A stretch of 64,000 nt of DNA from Globodera rostochiensis (taxonomy: Eukaryota; Nematoda; Chromadorea; Rhabditida; Heteroderidae): NCBI GenBank assembly GCA_018350325.1, contig JAEVLN010000003.1, forward strand, positions 3,068,441-3,132,440, written 5' to 3'. Both the position numbers and the translations under genes were made by a program. A model generated the notes under the pieces. It was given only the letters and a program-made list of their open reading frames with translations, ran no database searches and was not told the DNA's origin. This document shows, piece by piece, positions 20,665 to 45,451 of the stretch (the first letter of the stretch is position 1; each line of letters opens with the position of its first letter).

Positions 20665-23600
20665 TTATGACGAAGCAGCAGCGGGCTGAAGGTCGACCAG
20701 TCCGAGTGCCTTAAGCGATTGGTTATCATAGGCTGAAATGCGACGGATTAGGCCTAATTTCCCTAATCTGCTGCCAATCTTTTCCACCTGTTCCTTGCAC
20801 AGCTTGCGCAAATCTTCATTGTCGTACTTCAACTCCTCGATGGTTTCCAGGCAACCGCCGTACATCTCCAACAAATTCTCGAAACGCTCGTGCAGTTGGA
20901 AGAGGTTAGAATGGGCTAAGTCTAACTCTGAGCGCAGATACTCAGCCGAGCCGGCATCGAGCTGTTCAAGAAATCGAATAATATAACAAAGTCATCCCCT
21001 CACACTCAAAAAACTTAATTTAAATGCTGCGCGCAAAACATGCAATTCGCCATAATAACAAAAAAATTCGGTTAAATTTTTCTGTTTCTAACAACAAAAA
21101 AAAAACGTCAAAATTTCATGCGAACAAAGGCCTATCCAAAGACTTATGCCAAAAAAACCGCAAAAGGTAAAATTGGACATTTTCCGAGTTCCTTACCGAA
21201 TAATTATTGTTGGGACTGTGCTCGCCCTGCAAACGGATATCCAGGCTAACATGGCCGGACGAAATGGAAGAATTGCCCAACTGAAAAAGCTACGGAAATT
21301 GATAGTTTGGCAAATTGACAAAATAAATCTTAAGTAAAGTTAAACACGACAAGCCAAAATATACAATATTTTTGGGGGACAAATCCAAAAAATAAACCGT
21401 TGTTTCATTTTCTGTCCAATTCAGTTGTCTCACCCTCTGCGGTTGATAGGACGGTGCCACAATTGTGAGTTTCGGTTGAATTTTGCCGTTCTGTTGATGG
21501 ACAAAATGCCTGTGCTGTTGGAGCAGTTCCTCCCCCCTCCTCAGTGCCGTGCCAATGGTTTCGTCCTCTTCGTTGGCCCTCTCTCCAACTCTTTTCTGTT
21601 GTTGTGCCAATGGGTCTAACAACGAATTGGCGTTGTTCCTCCGCTCCATCGTCGACGCGATGATCCTTTGCTGAAGTTCGCAGTTTCTGCGCTGCAATTC
21701 CGTCAGTTCGTCCCTCTGAAATTAAATTGGTAATAAATTAAAACAAATTTAAAAAATATGTTTAATATTATTTAATTTAAATCAATACTTTCGTTTTGAT
21801 GTCCTTCTCCAACTCCTCCATTTTCCGCTCCAATCGACAGACTTTTTCTGTGTGTTCTCTCTGCGATTGCGACAATTCGTCTTCCAGTTTTTTTATGTGA
21901 CTGAAAAGCGGTAGCATTATACTTTTTTTCTTTTATTTATTTAGTTTTTATTCTCTCTTTTTTTTTTGTCAATTATTGGATAAGCACTCTTTTTACTTTT
22001 GTTGGTCCGCTCGTTCATTGAATGCTTTTGCCAATTCTTCAGTTTTTTGTGCATTGTTTTGTCGCTCCTTAAAAGATAAAAACGGGTAAAATTTATTTAC
22101 AATAAGTAAAAGTGGACTAAACATTTCGTTATGGTGATTAACTTCCCTATAATATTAGTCGTTATTTTAGGAAGCTTCCAAAAAACCTCTTGCAAATTTC
22201 GAGCGATCATTTCAGTCTCAGTCTGGTGTTTCTTTTTTTGTGCGTTCAATTGGTCGGACATTTGTCGCAAAGATCGTGCCAAATTGTCATTGTCACGTTC
22301 CAACCCAAGCAGTTTCTCCTCCAACGAAGAAATTGTGTTCAGCAAAGGCGAATTTGCTTAATTCAAAAGAAAACGTCAGAATTTTCTATTTGAAATTTCG
22401 GGGTGCAAACCATTCGATATTTCAACTGCGATGTCTCTGTTCGCGTCCTGAATTCTCTCAATCCGCTAAATTCGCGTTAAAAGTCGAAATATTGCAAAGC
22501 GAGAAATACCTGCTCCAACTCGCGGATGCGCGAGTTGGCCGACGCATTTTTAAGTCTTTGCAACTTTAAATCCTCCTCAAGGCCCCTCTCCCGCTCGTCC
22601 ACAATTTGATCCTGCGCCTTTTTATTAATCATTTTTGCTGCCAATTTTTTGTTTTCCTTGGCCAATTCCTTAAAAAAGAATTGTTATAATTTGGAGTTTT
22701 GTCCCCCCCCCCCAAAATGTGTCGTTGTAATTATTATATCCATATTCCTACACCCATAAAAATTCGGCTTTAAACGTACGTCGCGTTCTCTGCCAGTCGT
22801 CTTTAGTGTCTTCTCCACTCGCCTCAATTCCGCAGTTAACACCTCAACTTTTGTCAATTGTTCACACATTTTGCCTTCTAAATTTTCTGCATGAGTCGTT
22901 TTGTCGCCAAGTTCCATTTGAAGCGTCCTCATTTGTTGTTCAGAGTTTTCGATTTCGTCTTAAAATGAAAATTCATCGCGACAGAAAAGGGCGAAAGTGA
23001 ATTCTTCTTTTTCCAAATGGATGGCCTCAGAAACCAGACATTAGCTTTTCCCTTTATTTCCCAACTTAAAAAGAAACGTCCGAAAAGGGCGTTTAAAGGC
23101 GACCTCTCAGATGTTCGACGACGTTCTCCTGCTCCTGCAACTGTTGATGCGCCTCTTGGAGTTCCTCCACGGCGCTGTCCCTTGCAGCGGAAACCACGTC
23201 CAACTGCTCCAACTGTTGCTTCAACTTCCGAATCTCTTTCGCCTGACGACCACTGTACTCGGACAACTTCCGTCCTATAAATTGTCACAAAACCGCCCTT
23301 TGAGTAGATTTACCTTCGTCCAGCAAATCGTTCAGCTGTTTTTCCTTTTCGTCAAATTGACTTTGGAGTTTCGATTCAGCAGCAATTCTAAAGTGAAAAA
23401 GGTAGTTCAACTCCTTTAGACAAACCGACTTCTGTTTGTTTTTCGCCATTAGATTTGCGTTCGTCATCCTCAAATTGTCGTTCACCCTTCCCAACTCCTC
23501 TATCTTTTGGTCCCTATGCTTTAACTTGGCCGTTAATAAAGCAATTTGTTCGCTCATTTCTTGCTGTGAAAGCTGGGTTGTGTCCAGCTTGATGAGTTCG

Positions 23601-26004
23601 GGCGGCGTTCGACTCTGGTGAAGCTCCTTCAAAGAAGGACTTTGTACGACTTGTTGGTGTGTGTTATTGGGCTGAAGAGCACTGTTCGTATGACTGCTCG
23701 TGACAGACCTGTGAATAAGAAACAATTGTAAACAGACAATTATGGGATGGGAAGTGCGGTTTAAGCCGCTCACACTTATTAATAATAAAAGCATTAAATG
23801 GCTTTTAAAAATTTAATAGGTTTGTGTCAAAATTTCAAAAAGTAAAGTCCAAAACCAGAGACGTAAACAGAACAAATTTTGGGTGGGGAGGTGGGAGGAA
23901 AGTCGATTCTTAGGGGCATATTTTGTCCGTTTTATAGTATTGCATTTTTATGAAATTTTGCCAAAAAAAAGGTTCGATTTTTAGGGGTGCTTTTCCGTTT
24001 TTACTCCACTTTTGTTAAAAAGCGGTTTTTTAATGCGAATTCTGCTGTTGGGGAGGGGATGGTCGGCGGTGCCGATAGGCGCCGTCGAGAACATTTGTTA
24101 AGATAAATTGGAAACAATAGGCTCCCCACCCCCTATGGTTCTTTTTTCTAAAATTTTATTTTGGAGGGGTGGAGGGGGTGGGGGGAATTCCCCCCCCCCC
24201 TCTGTGGTTACGTCCCTGTCCGAAACAGAGAATGGCTAACCAATCGTCCATTTGCCGAATGACTTCAATGTCGCTGGAGGCGATTGTCCGCACATCCTCA
24301 AATCTATCCAGCGTTCTCTCCGAAGAGCCTCCCGGCATGGTCATTCCGCCATCGCATTCGTCGTCGATCGCCTGGTAATTTTTTCCAAATTTGTTTAAGG
24401 CGCTAAAACGACTTTCTCCTTGTCCAAATTAATCAATGAAAGGTCCAAGATTGAGTTAATGGGTGCCGAGGATGAACTTTGACCATTCTGACTGCTTTCC
24501 TCATCGTCCGGAGAGTGCTAAAACAATTTATTTTAATAACACATTCGAAATAAAGGGCATGCCCCGGGGAGGCGGGGCAGGGCCGTACCCAGAAAAATTT
24601 GTCGGGGGGGGGGCAAGCAAAAAAAGTCGATTCTTAGAGGTGCATTTTTCCGTTTTTATTGCATTTTTCTTAAGCAATTTTTTGATAAAAAAAAGTTGGA
24701 TTTTAGGTGTGTATTTTTTGGTTTTATTGCATTTTTCTTAGAAAATTTTTCCAAAAAAAGTTCAATTCTCAGTGTTATTTTTCCGAATTTGTAACATTTT
24801 TGTTGAAATTTCTAAAAATTTTGTCAATTTTCAAATTTCAACATATTGAAAATTTCTCCACTTTTTCGGCGGTGCCAGTAGGCGCAGTCGGAAAAGATTT
24901 TTAACAATTTGTTGAGAAAATTGGTCCAAATTTTCAACTTTTTCTGAAAATTTCCAGCTTTTTGCTCAAATTTCGTAAACCGGAATTCCGCCCCAAAAAG
25001 GGCGAAAATCGAACCATACCTGGTTTGATTGCTTGTATTTTATAATGGTCCCTTTTCTGGGAAGTGATAAGTTTTTCTATTTGTTATGACTAAAAAAGTC
25101 TAAAACAAATATTGGCAATGGTAACGAATGTAAGGATGTGAGTGTCCACTGGTTGGAAGTGGACGGTTAAAACGCACCCATAAAGGAGGAATCAAATGGG
25201 ATGCCCCGTTAGCTGACTGGGTGGAGGTCGTGGGTTCGAACCATTTTGCCTATTCTTTACTCGAATTGCGGTCCCGTGGATGTTTGTTATTTTAAATGCA
25301 TGTTTTCTAGGGTAAAAATAAGCGTAGAACACGATCCGAGTTCGGATTTTCGAATGTCGAACCCCAAACTCGTCAAGCATTTTTCGAGTTTCTGGGTAGC
25401 CCTTGCTCTAAGCCTAACCGATGAAGGCGAGTAATGGAATATGTGGTTGGGCTCATGCGCATCGCGAATCGGATTTGGCTCGGTGTCAACGATGGGATGC
25501 TTTCATGTAATTAATTGTTCAGTATTTTGCGAGAAATATTTCCTCTAATTACCATGTTGCTGGTTGATTCACTTGCCCATTGTGAGTGCGGAGAAGCAGC
25601 TCTATTCAAATCAACGTCGAGAAAAGCTGAATCAACGGCATCCGGATGAGCAATTTCACTCTCCTTACAAACAAGCGCAACTGCCTCATCAGTCTTTTTA
25701 ATGAAATGAATGTAAAAAATTATAAAATTTTGTAATTTATCCCGACAGAAAACCTGTTTTGTCTTTCCCTTCCATCTCTATTTGATAGTAAGCGTACACC
25801 TACCTGCTGAACGGCACTTCGATCAATGCTTGACATCATCCCTCCCTCAAAAGCATCCTCCTTTTCGGTGTCCTCGCCATCCTGATCAATTTCTTCCTCC
25901 TGTTCATCTTCTTCATCCTCATCAATATGAAGAGCAGAATCGATGTGTTTTTGTGCAGTTAAAAGCGCATTCTTTGCGAAACTTGTAAAGCCTCCAAGTG
26001 ACAT
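20665..26004 (-). CDS. TMF1: TMF1-type golgin (TATA element modulatory factor homologue)
   Basis: The ATG at 26004 opens with SLGGFTSFAKNALLTAQKHI, matching the N-terminal helix typical of TMF1. An acidic stretch (EDEEDEQEEE) follows. Exons include 25804-26004, 25553-25693, 24413-24517, 24241-24371 and a long one whose upper end is 23708. Around ten more coiled-coil exons follow, for example IAAESKLQSQFDEKEKQL, then DLLDEG joined to RKLSEYSGRQAKEIRKLKQQ, and KTEELAKAFNERADQQK. The last exon carries LLEMYGGCLETIEELKYDNE, the conserved C-terminal TMF/Rab6-binding region, and stops at 20665. TMF1 is a Golgi-surface tethering golgin that binds Rab6. Nearly the whole protein is predicted coiled coil. 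Exon phases agree at the joins I checked; some middle boundaries are approximate. Confidence 0.82.
23856..24218. mobile_element. hAT-type MITE in a TMF1-like intron
   Basis: The ends are CAGAGACGTAAACAGA and TCTGTGGTTACGTCCCTG, with 8-mers tccaaaac (23848-23855) and tccgaaac (24219-24226) matching at 7 of 8. It lies wholly inside the intron between DDW (exon ending 24241) and SVTSSHTNS (exon starting 23708). It contains the dispersed module GGCGGTGCCGATAGGCGCCG at 24063-24087 and ATTTGTTAAGATAAATTG after it. Confidence 0.88.
24570..24960. repeat. Partial CAGGGCCGTA-family element in a TMF1-like intron
   Basis: It begins GCAGGGCCGTACCCAGAAAA with a G run, then GTCGATTCTTAGAGGTGCAT and repeated TTTTTATTGCATTTTTCTTA. 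At 24867-24890 it carries a degenerate dispersed module. No right end was found. Confidence 0.6.
25195..25245 (+). other. tRNA-like relic
   Basis: An A-box-like TTAGCTGACTGGGT and a B-box GGTTCGAACC are only about 20 nt apart, too close for a full tRNA, so the anticodon arm is gone. It lies in a TMF1-like intron. Confidence 0.35.
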
Positions 26005-26161
26005 CAACTACTCCACTTAGAACCTGATAAAGTAATTTTGAAAATATGAAAACTCTAGTAAGTTTTTAAGTGCCGAATGTAGAAGTACGTACTATCATTT
26101 TGTGTTAGAAAGCGTGGTAAATCGGGTACCGTGGAGTCCTCGGACGTCTAAGGGAAAAACA

Positions 26162-27165
26162 CAGGCCTGTGCACGGTTACCAATTTTCGTAACCGTAACC
26201 GACCGTGCTCAAACACCCGTAACCGTTAACCGCCCGTAACCGCCCGTCCTCAAAATCTCATAACCGTTAACCGCCCGTAACCGCCCGTCCTCAAAATCTC
26301 ATAACCGTTAACCGCCCGCGGTTATCCGCGGTTAACCGCCTTATTTAAAAATCAATAAAGTTTTCCAGATTTCGAAAAATCGATTTTTTTCAAAACTAAT
26401 TTGTGATGTGGCTTCTTTCTAAAATTAAATCAAAATTGATGTGTATTGAACTTAACAAGTGATTTTTATTTGTCAATGAAAAAAATTTTTAAATCTCTTT
26501 CTAACACTTTCATGATTAAAATCTAAGAAAGCGCGACTGATCAGAGTAATATTTTTCTGTTTTTTGCGCATTAGTTTCCTAAAGTATTTTAAGAAAAGGA
26601 GTTGAGGTTCGGCGATGCCGATAGGCGCCGCCGAGGAAAAAAATCGAATATCTAACGCCTTATGCGGAGAAAAATCGTCCGAATTTTAGGTAATTGAGTT
26701 CAAAATGCACTAATTATTTATGTAAATACTTAGAATTTTACTTTTTATATCTAAAATTTTTGCAAAAAGTTGAAAGAATACTAAAAAGAAGAGATATTAA
26801 AATATAAATAAAAAATAAAATAATTACAGAGGAAGGGGCTAGAACCTAGACCAAATAAAATCAGTCAAAGAGTTTCACCACTGAGCCACTGGATAGATAA
26901 CAGGTTTTGGTGAAATGTGAATAAAAGTCAAAGAAATTATAAGGCAAATCATCTCAATCCTCAGCAGCCAAAAAACAACGGATGCGACGGTTAACCGCGG
27001 TTTTAGTGGTCATAACCGTTAACCGACCGTAACCGCGCGTCCTCAAAATCTCATAACCGTTAACCGCCCGTAACCGCGGCCTTTTAAAATTCGATAACCG
27101 TTAACCGCGGGTAACCGCGGTTAACCGCGGATAACCGCGGTTACGGGTAACCGTGCACAGGCCTG
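26162..27165. mobile_element. 1-kb hAT-type MITE with GTTAACCG arrays
   Basis: Termini CAGGCCTGTGCACGGTTAC and the exact complement are flanked by a perfect duplication gaaaaaca (26154-26161, 27166-27173). Both ends carry arrays of ACCGTTAACCGCCCGTA-like units. The middle is AT-rich and non-coding. It contains the dispersed module at 26608-26635 and a tRNA-like segment on the minus strand at 26832-26905. It sits between the promoters of the divergent TMF1-like and THOC7-like genes. Confidence 0.93.
26832..26905 (-). other. tRNA-like segment inside a hAT MITE
   Basis: The minus strand reads TGGCTCAGTGGTGAAAC (good A-box) and, about 40 nt on, GGTTCTAGCCC (B-box). The T-stem pairs poorly and no acceptor stem closes, so this is a tRNA-derived SINE head or dead tRNA captured by the element. 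Confidence 0.45.
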
Positions 27166-27173
27166 GAAAAACA

Positions 27174-27429
27174 TGCTATTTTAAAGACATTATGCCAAAG
27201 TTTAAGCCAAAAAAAACCTCGTCCAAGGGTTAACATTTTTTAATATCAATAAACAAGCTAAGCGATTGGAAATCACAAAAAGGTACTTATGGCCAGAAGA
27301 CTAAAATAATTTTAGGGGTGGGTTTTTTGAATGGGAAAAACATAAATCCCATCCCTACTTAACTTTTATCTATTTAGTGATCATTTTGCTTGAATATCCC
27401 CTTTAATTTAAAAACATTCTTCTGATAAA
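27174..27429. other. Upstream region of the THOC7-like gene
   Basis: Short AT-rich promoter region between the MITE end and the start codon. No specific site can be supported. Confidence 0.4.
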
Positions 27430-28731
27430 ATGGCAGAAGAAGCCATAATCCGAAAATTGATAGCCGATGGTGATGGGACTGGCGATGATCGTCGAATCGT
27501 CCAATTGTTCCAATTGATTACAATGTTAAACAAAGCGAATTCCGACACGAAAAGGTTTTGATTACATAATTTTGTAAATTTATTGATATTAACCTCAAAA
27601 TGCAGCATTACGCACAAAATTTTGACCAATCTGGACCTTATTGAACTCTCTTTCCAAAAACAATCACAAATTTCCGCGGTTACCGAGGAGGAAATTGTAA
27701 ATTATGAACGACTTTGCACAGAAATTGGTAATACTATTTACAAATTTCTTCACCGTTTAATTAAACTTAATTGATTTTAGATCAGATGATCACTCAAAAC
27801 AGCGACAAAATGGAAGCTGTTAAGAAGGAACTGGCAGAGGCGAAGCAAATCAGAAAAAACAGACAAGAATACGACGCACTCGCCAAACTCATCAAGGTTA
27901 ACCGTCATTATTCGATTGAAATTTTAATGTTTGCTAAAGGAAAAGCCGAGCAGAGCCGACACTTCGAGAAAGTTGAAAGGGCTTCAAGATGAGCTCGAGG
28001 AAGCGTATGCCAAGCAAAAAATACTGGAACAACGGGTTAATCAACTAATTTTTGCATAATTAAAAATTTATTTTAAAAATTTCAGCTGATTGAAAAGCGG
28101 AAGAATATGTTCGTTAGCAATGCTTTTTGGTCTTAAGTATTATCGTTGAACTCTGAAGGTATACACTCGCCGTTCTGCTGGACAATCTTGACGAGATGAA
28201 CAAAGAGACGGGTGAGGAAGGGCTGAACATGAAGGCGGCAATAATTTCGAATTTTTTTTTTTTGGACTTTTAGGAAATAACCTTTTTGGGTAATGCTTTG
28301 GTTTGCCCCCCCCCTTTCTGAAAATGTTTAAAGTTGATAAAAAGGTGTTTTCTGTCGTAGAATCCGAATCTGACCTCCGATTTGATTTTTAAGAAATTTT
28401 TGAATTCGGGTCCGGGGTTCGAAATGGAGATCAGATTCGGATTCTACGCCTTCGAATACCATTAGGAACGTCTATTGATCGGCTTAGAAAAAAAAATTTT
28501 ATTCACTATTAAACGACAAAAAAGCGAAGAAAAATAGTCTAGGCACTAAAAATCCCAGCCCTAATTATAAGGTTTCGAATATGTTGAAAAGATTTAGGGC
28601 AGTTATTTTATTTTAAAGGTAGTGAGTTTTGAATTACAGAGGACGTGCCCATATCAGAGGGCGAAGATGCCAGTGCCATTCCGACCGTCCTGTCCAAATC
28701 TACCGGACCTGAGAAGCCATCGGTTGAATGA
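27430..28731 (+). CDS. THOC7: THO complex subunit 7 homologue
   Basis: Seven exons join in frame: 27430-27554, 27606-27727, 27781-27896, 27940-28035, 28086-28108, 28159-28211 and 28640-28731. They give 208 residues, close to human THOC7. Family signatures are EEAIIRKLIADGDGTGDDRR at the N-terminus and AKQIRKNRQEYDALAKLI in the middle. The rest is coiled coil (KLKGLQDELEEAYAKQKILE), ending in an acidic tail. The THO complex couples transcription to nuclear mRNA export. A small inverted-repeat element sits in the last, unusually long intron. Start context is aaaATGG. The gene looks intact. Confidence 0.92.
28356..28448. repeat. Short inverted-repeat element in the last THOC7 intron
   Basis: CGTAGAATCCGAATCTGACC and its complement GATTCGGATTCTACG face each other around TTCGGGTCCGGGGTTCG, part of a family dispersed across the window. 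Confidence 0.7.
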
Positions 28732-30300
28732 TTTTTGGTGTCAAACTTTTTTTTTTGTTATAAAAGAATAATGTTGCGATTTTGTCGCTGTTGTAAAACG
28801 CAAAACTTTGTTCGATTACGAAAAGGGGTCTCCCCCATCTCATCACCAATCAAAATCGGGGCAATAACTTATTTGAAATTCTTAAACTAATCGAAAGATC
28901 TCGAAGATAAATACCAAAAAGTTATTGCCTTAACTTCGAGATCTTTTCGATTGGATTTAAAAATTTCTGAATCAGTTAAGGTTGAAGCAAGTTACAAGAG
29001 GGGGGACCCTTTTGTTTTGCACTTTTACAAATTTTTGACCAATTTTTTAACAAATTGCCATCAAAAATCAAAAAAAAATTTGCATTTTTGAAACTTTTTT
29101 GAAAATTCCTTAAAATAAAATACCTTGGCGCTCAAATGGGAAAGCCATTTAAGCACCGCACTCAGATGGTTCAAATTCCCCCTCCCAAAAATTTTTTCTG
29201 GCTACGGCCCTGCGGGTCCGGATGAGGTTTTTTGTATTCGATTCAGAATTAGTTTGTCTACATTACACCGCGGGTGTCGCGTAGCTATCACCACTCAAAA
29301 CCTTTTTGCTCGCCGGTTTGAAAAGCTACAGAGACCGTTTGCCTATCAAAAAAGTAGCTAATTTTAATCAGATTTGCAAGAAAGGCCAAGACCTTCCCTC
29401 TCCCATCCCTTCCCCTCCTCACTTTCCCATGTGACCCCTTCTTGTGTTGCTTACAAATTAGAGTTCGTTTCATATTGTTAGGCGTTAATTTTAGATACTT
29501 TTGTTGCTTTCTCTCTCATGCCTGCCTTTTATTTTGTGTTCGTTCAGTTTGGGGGGGGGGGGACCAAACCACAAAATATTTTTGTCTCAACGGTTACATT
29601 TACAATTTATTTAACTCGACCCTGAAATTGTCTCATTTTGTGATGGTGAGCTAGAACTGAACAGTGCCGCCGACGTGGCATCCTCCATTGGGGAGGGAGA
29701 GGAATAACACCATCAAAGAGATTCTTAGGCCAGGGCTCCGATTCGTCCTTGGATGCCAAGGACAGTCCTTGGTAATGGACTCTCAATCTTAAAAATTGGT
29801 AATGTCCTTAGTCCCAAGAATGTCCTTGGAAATAGAACTGAAATCACAAAATTGAGTAAAATTTTCTCGCGGCGCCTATCGGCACCGCCGACCTCCCCTC
29901 TCCCTAAAAACTTAAAATGGGCTTAAGAAGGCCGCTGAATCAAAAAAAGCAACCTTCTAATTTTCAAAATGCTACTGTGAATATTTCAAACAATTTTTAT
30001 TAAAATAAATTATTTTTAACAAAAAATAATTTTTTTTTTAATTCACTTCAAAATTTTCCGTTGTTTTTTGGCTTTTTTTACTATTCTGTTAAAACCGTTT
30101 TTTAAATAATTTCCGCCTGTCCCTGATCCCGAGCCCCATTGGCGACATGGCCAACTCCGACCTCCCCGACATTCCCGCTCCGAGGGTTCGGAAAGCAACC
30201 CTATTTTGAACGTAAAAATTTTTCGTAAAAGTCCCGGGTTTTTTGGGGTCTCGGGTCAAGTCTCGGTAAATTTTAGGGCTCAGCTCTCGAGCTTCACTAC
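28732..30300. repeat. THOC7 3' flank and repeat debris
   Basis: At about 29188-29213 is TTTCTGGCTACGGCCCTG, the right end of the CAGGGCCGTA family. At 29733-29835 are AAGGAC/GTCCTTGG motifs following a CAGGGCTCCG start. At 29867-29892 is the dispersed module in reverse orientation. No gene was found. Confidence 0.5.
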
Positions 30301-30690
30301 AGCAAATGACTGAACCACTTTGTCCAATGCATCATCATTTAAAATTGCAGATTGAATTTCACTCGGAAACACTTTACACTGTTCCTGTTCTAGAGGTCGG
30401 AACAGAACAGACAAACTGTCTAGGACAGAACAGGAACAGGTTCAAAATTCTCGGAACAGCAAAACACTGGCATTATCGAGTTATATTAACAAAAAATCGT
30501 TTAAAACTCCATCAAAATCACAGGCTAGTTCCCCTATTTGGCATAGGTGCGCTGTACGTCGCTATTCCCATGAATTTTACACTAACTGTTGATCTTCTCG
30601 TCCTTCAATTTACGAAACTTTGCTCTTTTCGCGGCGCAAAAATTTATGCATTAAATTGTCAAACAAAGATGAATGAATACATTACATAGG
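30301..30690. repeat. GGAACAG-motif element and AT-rich sequence
   Basis: Between 30375 and 30465 GAACAG/CTGTTC motifs repeat in both orientations (for example CTGTTCCTGTTCTAG and GAACAGGAACAGG), resembling the private-motif MITEs. No termini could be fixed. Confidence 0.4.
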
Positions 30691-33006
30691 TAGGCATAAT
30701 CTAAATTCGCGATCTTCTGTTTTTGCGCGGAAACAAAGAAAAAATTGGATTTTCTTTCATCCGTTTTTAAATTTCGAAGGCGGGTTCCTTTTGTGGCTTA
30801 TCTTGTTTTGTTCATCTCGCATCCTCTGCCTGGTGACGAGAATTTGCAGCAGAAGTTGCTCGCTGATGGGGGGGGGGGGGGTAAATGTTCTCTTTATGAG
30901 AATCCGCGCAAATCGACGCGAAGGGGGAAAATTGGGTGTGGGGGGGGCATCATGTGTTTCCGACAGTAGTTTGATTTCGACAGTGTCACTGTTAAAAATT
31001 CTGTAATTTTCCAAGAAGTCTAAAATTCTTATTTTTAGGCATTTTGACCCGCGTAATGATATAAAATACCTGAAAAAGTAAAAAATTCGAACAATTCAAA
31101 AAATCTGTAATTTTCGAAGCAAGCCTAAAAATACTTTTTTTTTAGCAAAACTAAAAGTTATTCAAAGTGTCTAACAAGTTCGAAACATTTATTTGGAATT
31201 CACTGTCGAAATCACTCGCTGTCGAGATCAACCACTGTAGGGATCACCTGCTGATGCGGGAGGGGGGATCATCGACTGAATGGGGGGGGGGGATATATTG
31301 GTGGGTGTTCGTTCGGGTCCGTGTGGTATATCTGCCGCGTCCTTTCCGCCAATTCTCATCGTATTCAGAGCCACCCATTCCTTTCATTTATGGGATTCGG
31401 AGGTCGAGAATGAATGGCGGAGGAGGGGAGGAGAGGGGGGGGGGGTAAATGCGCGGAAATGCTTTTCCTTTCGTTCATCCTGCAGCATTCTTCTTCAAAC
31501 CTACCGGTTTTCCTCCATTTCTTCGTTTCTGGGTCATCTTTGAATCATCGGACAAGGCTATTTGTAAATTCAGCAATTTTGTGATGTTTTTTAGAATAAA
31601 TATTCAAAAGTTATCGCAGACGTTTTCTATGATATCGCCGGCAGTGTCAATCGGCGACTGACCCCAATCCAAACGGCCGCACATTAATATGTGTCTGTGT
31701 CCCCTCGAGCATGTTGCGCACGATCGATTTCAATATGGAATGGAAGAGGAGAGGGGAAGAGGGGTATTTGGGTCATCGCCAAAATCAAATCCCTTCATCC
31801 CTCGGGGGGCGGGGGAACCATTCCCATCAACTGCTTCCGGAAAAGTTCTTCTCTTTTTGTGATGTTTGTGCGGTCGATCCTTCTCCCCCCCCCCCCCCCC
31901 CCTCTCACGACCTTGTACATTGATGATGATGGACGAGACGAATGTGTGGTGATGATGAGGGGTGCGCGGGCGGGAGGGGGGGGGGAAGGAGCACGATCGC
32001 TCCTCAACACTCTTCCGACCCCCCCCCCCCCCAGCGTCGTTGGTTTGTTCACTGACGACAACAACAAACAAATTGCAATGAGCCAAACCAATTCTCAGCC
32101 ATTCGCGCGAGATCACACATTCCCCCGTCTCCCGCACAATTCGAATCAATGGCCCTTCTCCCATTGCAACCGGAAGGGCGCCAACTTCGTTAAATGTTGG
32201 GGAAATGACAATTAATGGCCAACCGATCTTATTGCCTATTCGCGGATCGTCCCTTACAACAAAGCCTTTTTCTGCTGTCCTCTTCCAGAAAAGCCCTCGC
32301 CCCCAATGCCCTCTTCCTTTAATTATTCCCCCCCCTCCTCCAACCACTCCATTCTCTTCCGCCTCTCCCCCCCCCCCCCTCCCCCCTCTCCCCTCCCTCT
32401 CCTTCGATTCCCCAGACTTCACACATTCCCATGCCCGGGGCAAATTCCCGCACTTCGCGTCTATGCCCGCGCTTTAAACAAAAATTTTGTTCGCTGAATG
32501 GTGGGGGGGGGGGTATGTGTTGTGCGAAGGGAGAGGTGATGTTCTGATGGCCGCCTCCATCTTTGAAGATCGCAAGCATCCTTCCCATCCGTTCTGACCC
32601 CCCCCCTCCCCCCCCCTCCCCCCCTCCCCCCCCTTCCCCCCCCCCCCCTCCCCCCCCCTCCCCCCTTCCCCTCCCCCCCCCCTCCCCCTCCTCTCCCTCC
32701 CCCTCCCCCTTCCTCCCCCCCCCTCCCCCTTCCTCCCCCCCCCCCCTCTCCCTCCCCAGGTTTTCGTCATTATAGCTCACTTTCCCACATTTCCCCTTAC
32801 AGATTGAAGGGCACTTTGTTATTCACAGACGCTCAATTTCAAACGGATCTCACCGGCGGGCAGTGCACAATTCGGAACAAAGAGAACTTTGTACCTTCTA
32901 TCTTCCGACCTCCTCTTCATCTTCGTCCGCCTCTTGTCGTTCTTTTGCCCGCCCCCTTATTCATCCCATCCCGACAACGGAGATCGCCACAGTCGATAAA
33001 GGCGAG
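30691..33006. other. Low-complexity region upstream of fatty acid synthase
   Basis: Multiple poly-G, poly-C and C/T tracts occur (30870, 31285, 31435, 31885, 32020, 32600-32755). The open frames here are composition-driven. The last part should hold the fatty acid synthase promoter and 5' UTR, but no specific site can be supported. Confidence 0.5.

Positions 33007-45451
<12,445 letters not shown>

Noticed and set aside
28086..28211. Apparent frame break in the THOC7-like gene after KRKN
   Set aside because: Using the GTTCGT donor at 28109 and the acceptor before 28159 joins the exons in frame and gives a 208-residue protein of normal length.
31691..32780. Several long open frames in G-rich and C-rich sequence
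   Set aside because: Composition artefacts without splice signals or recognisable motifs.
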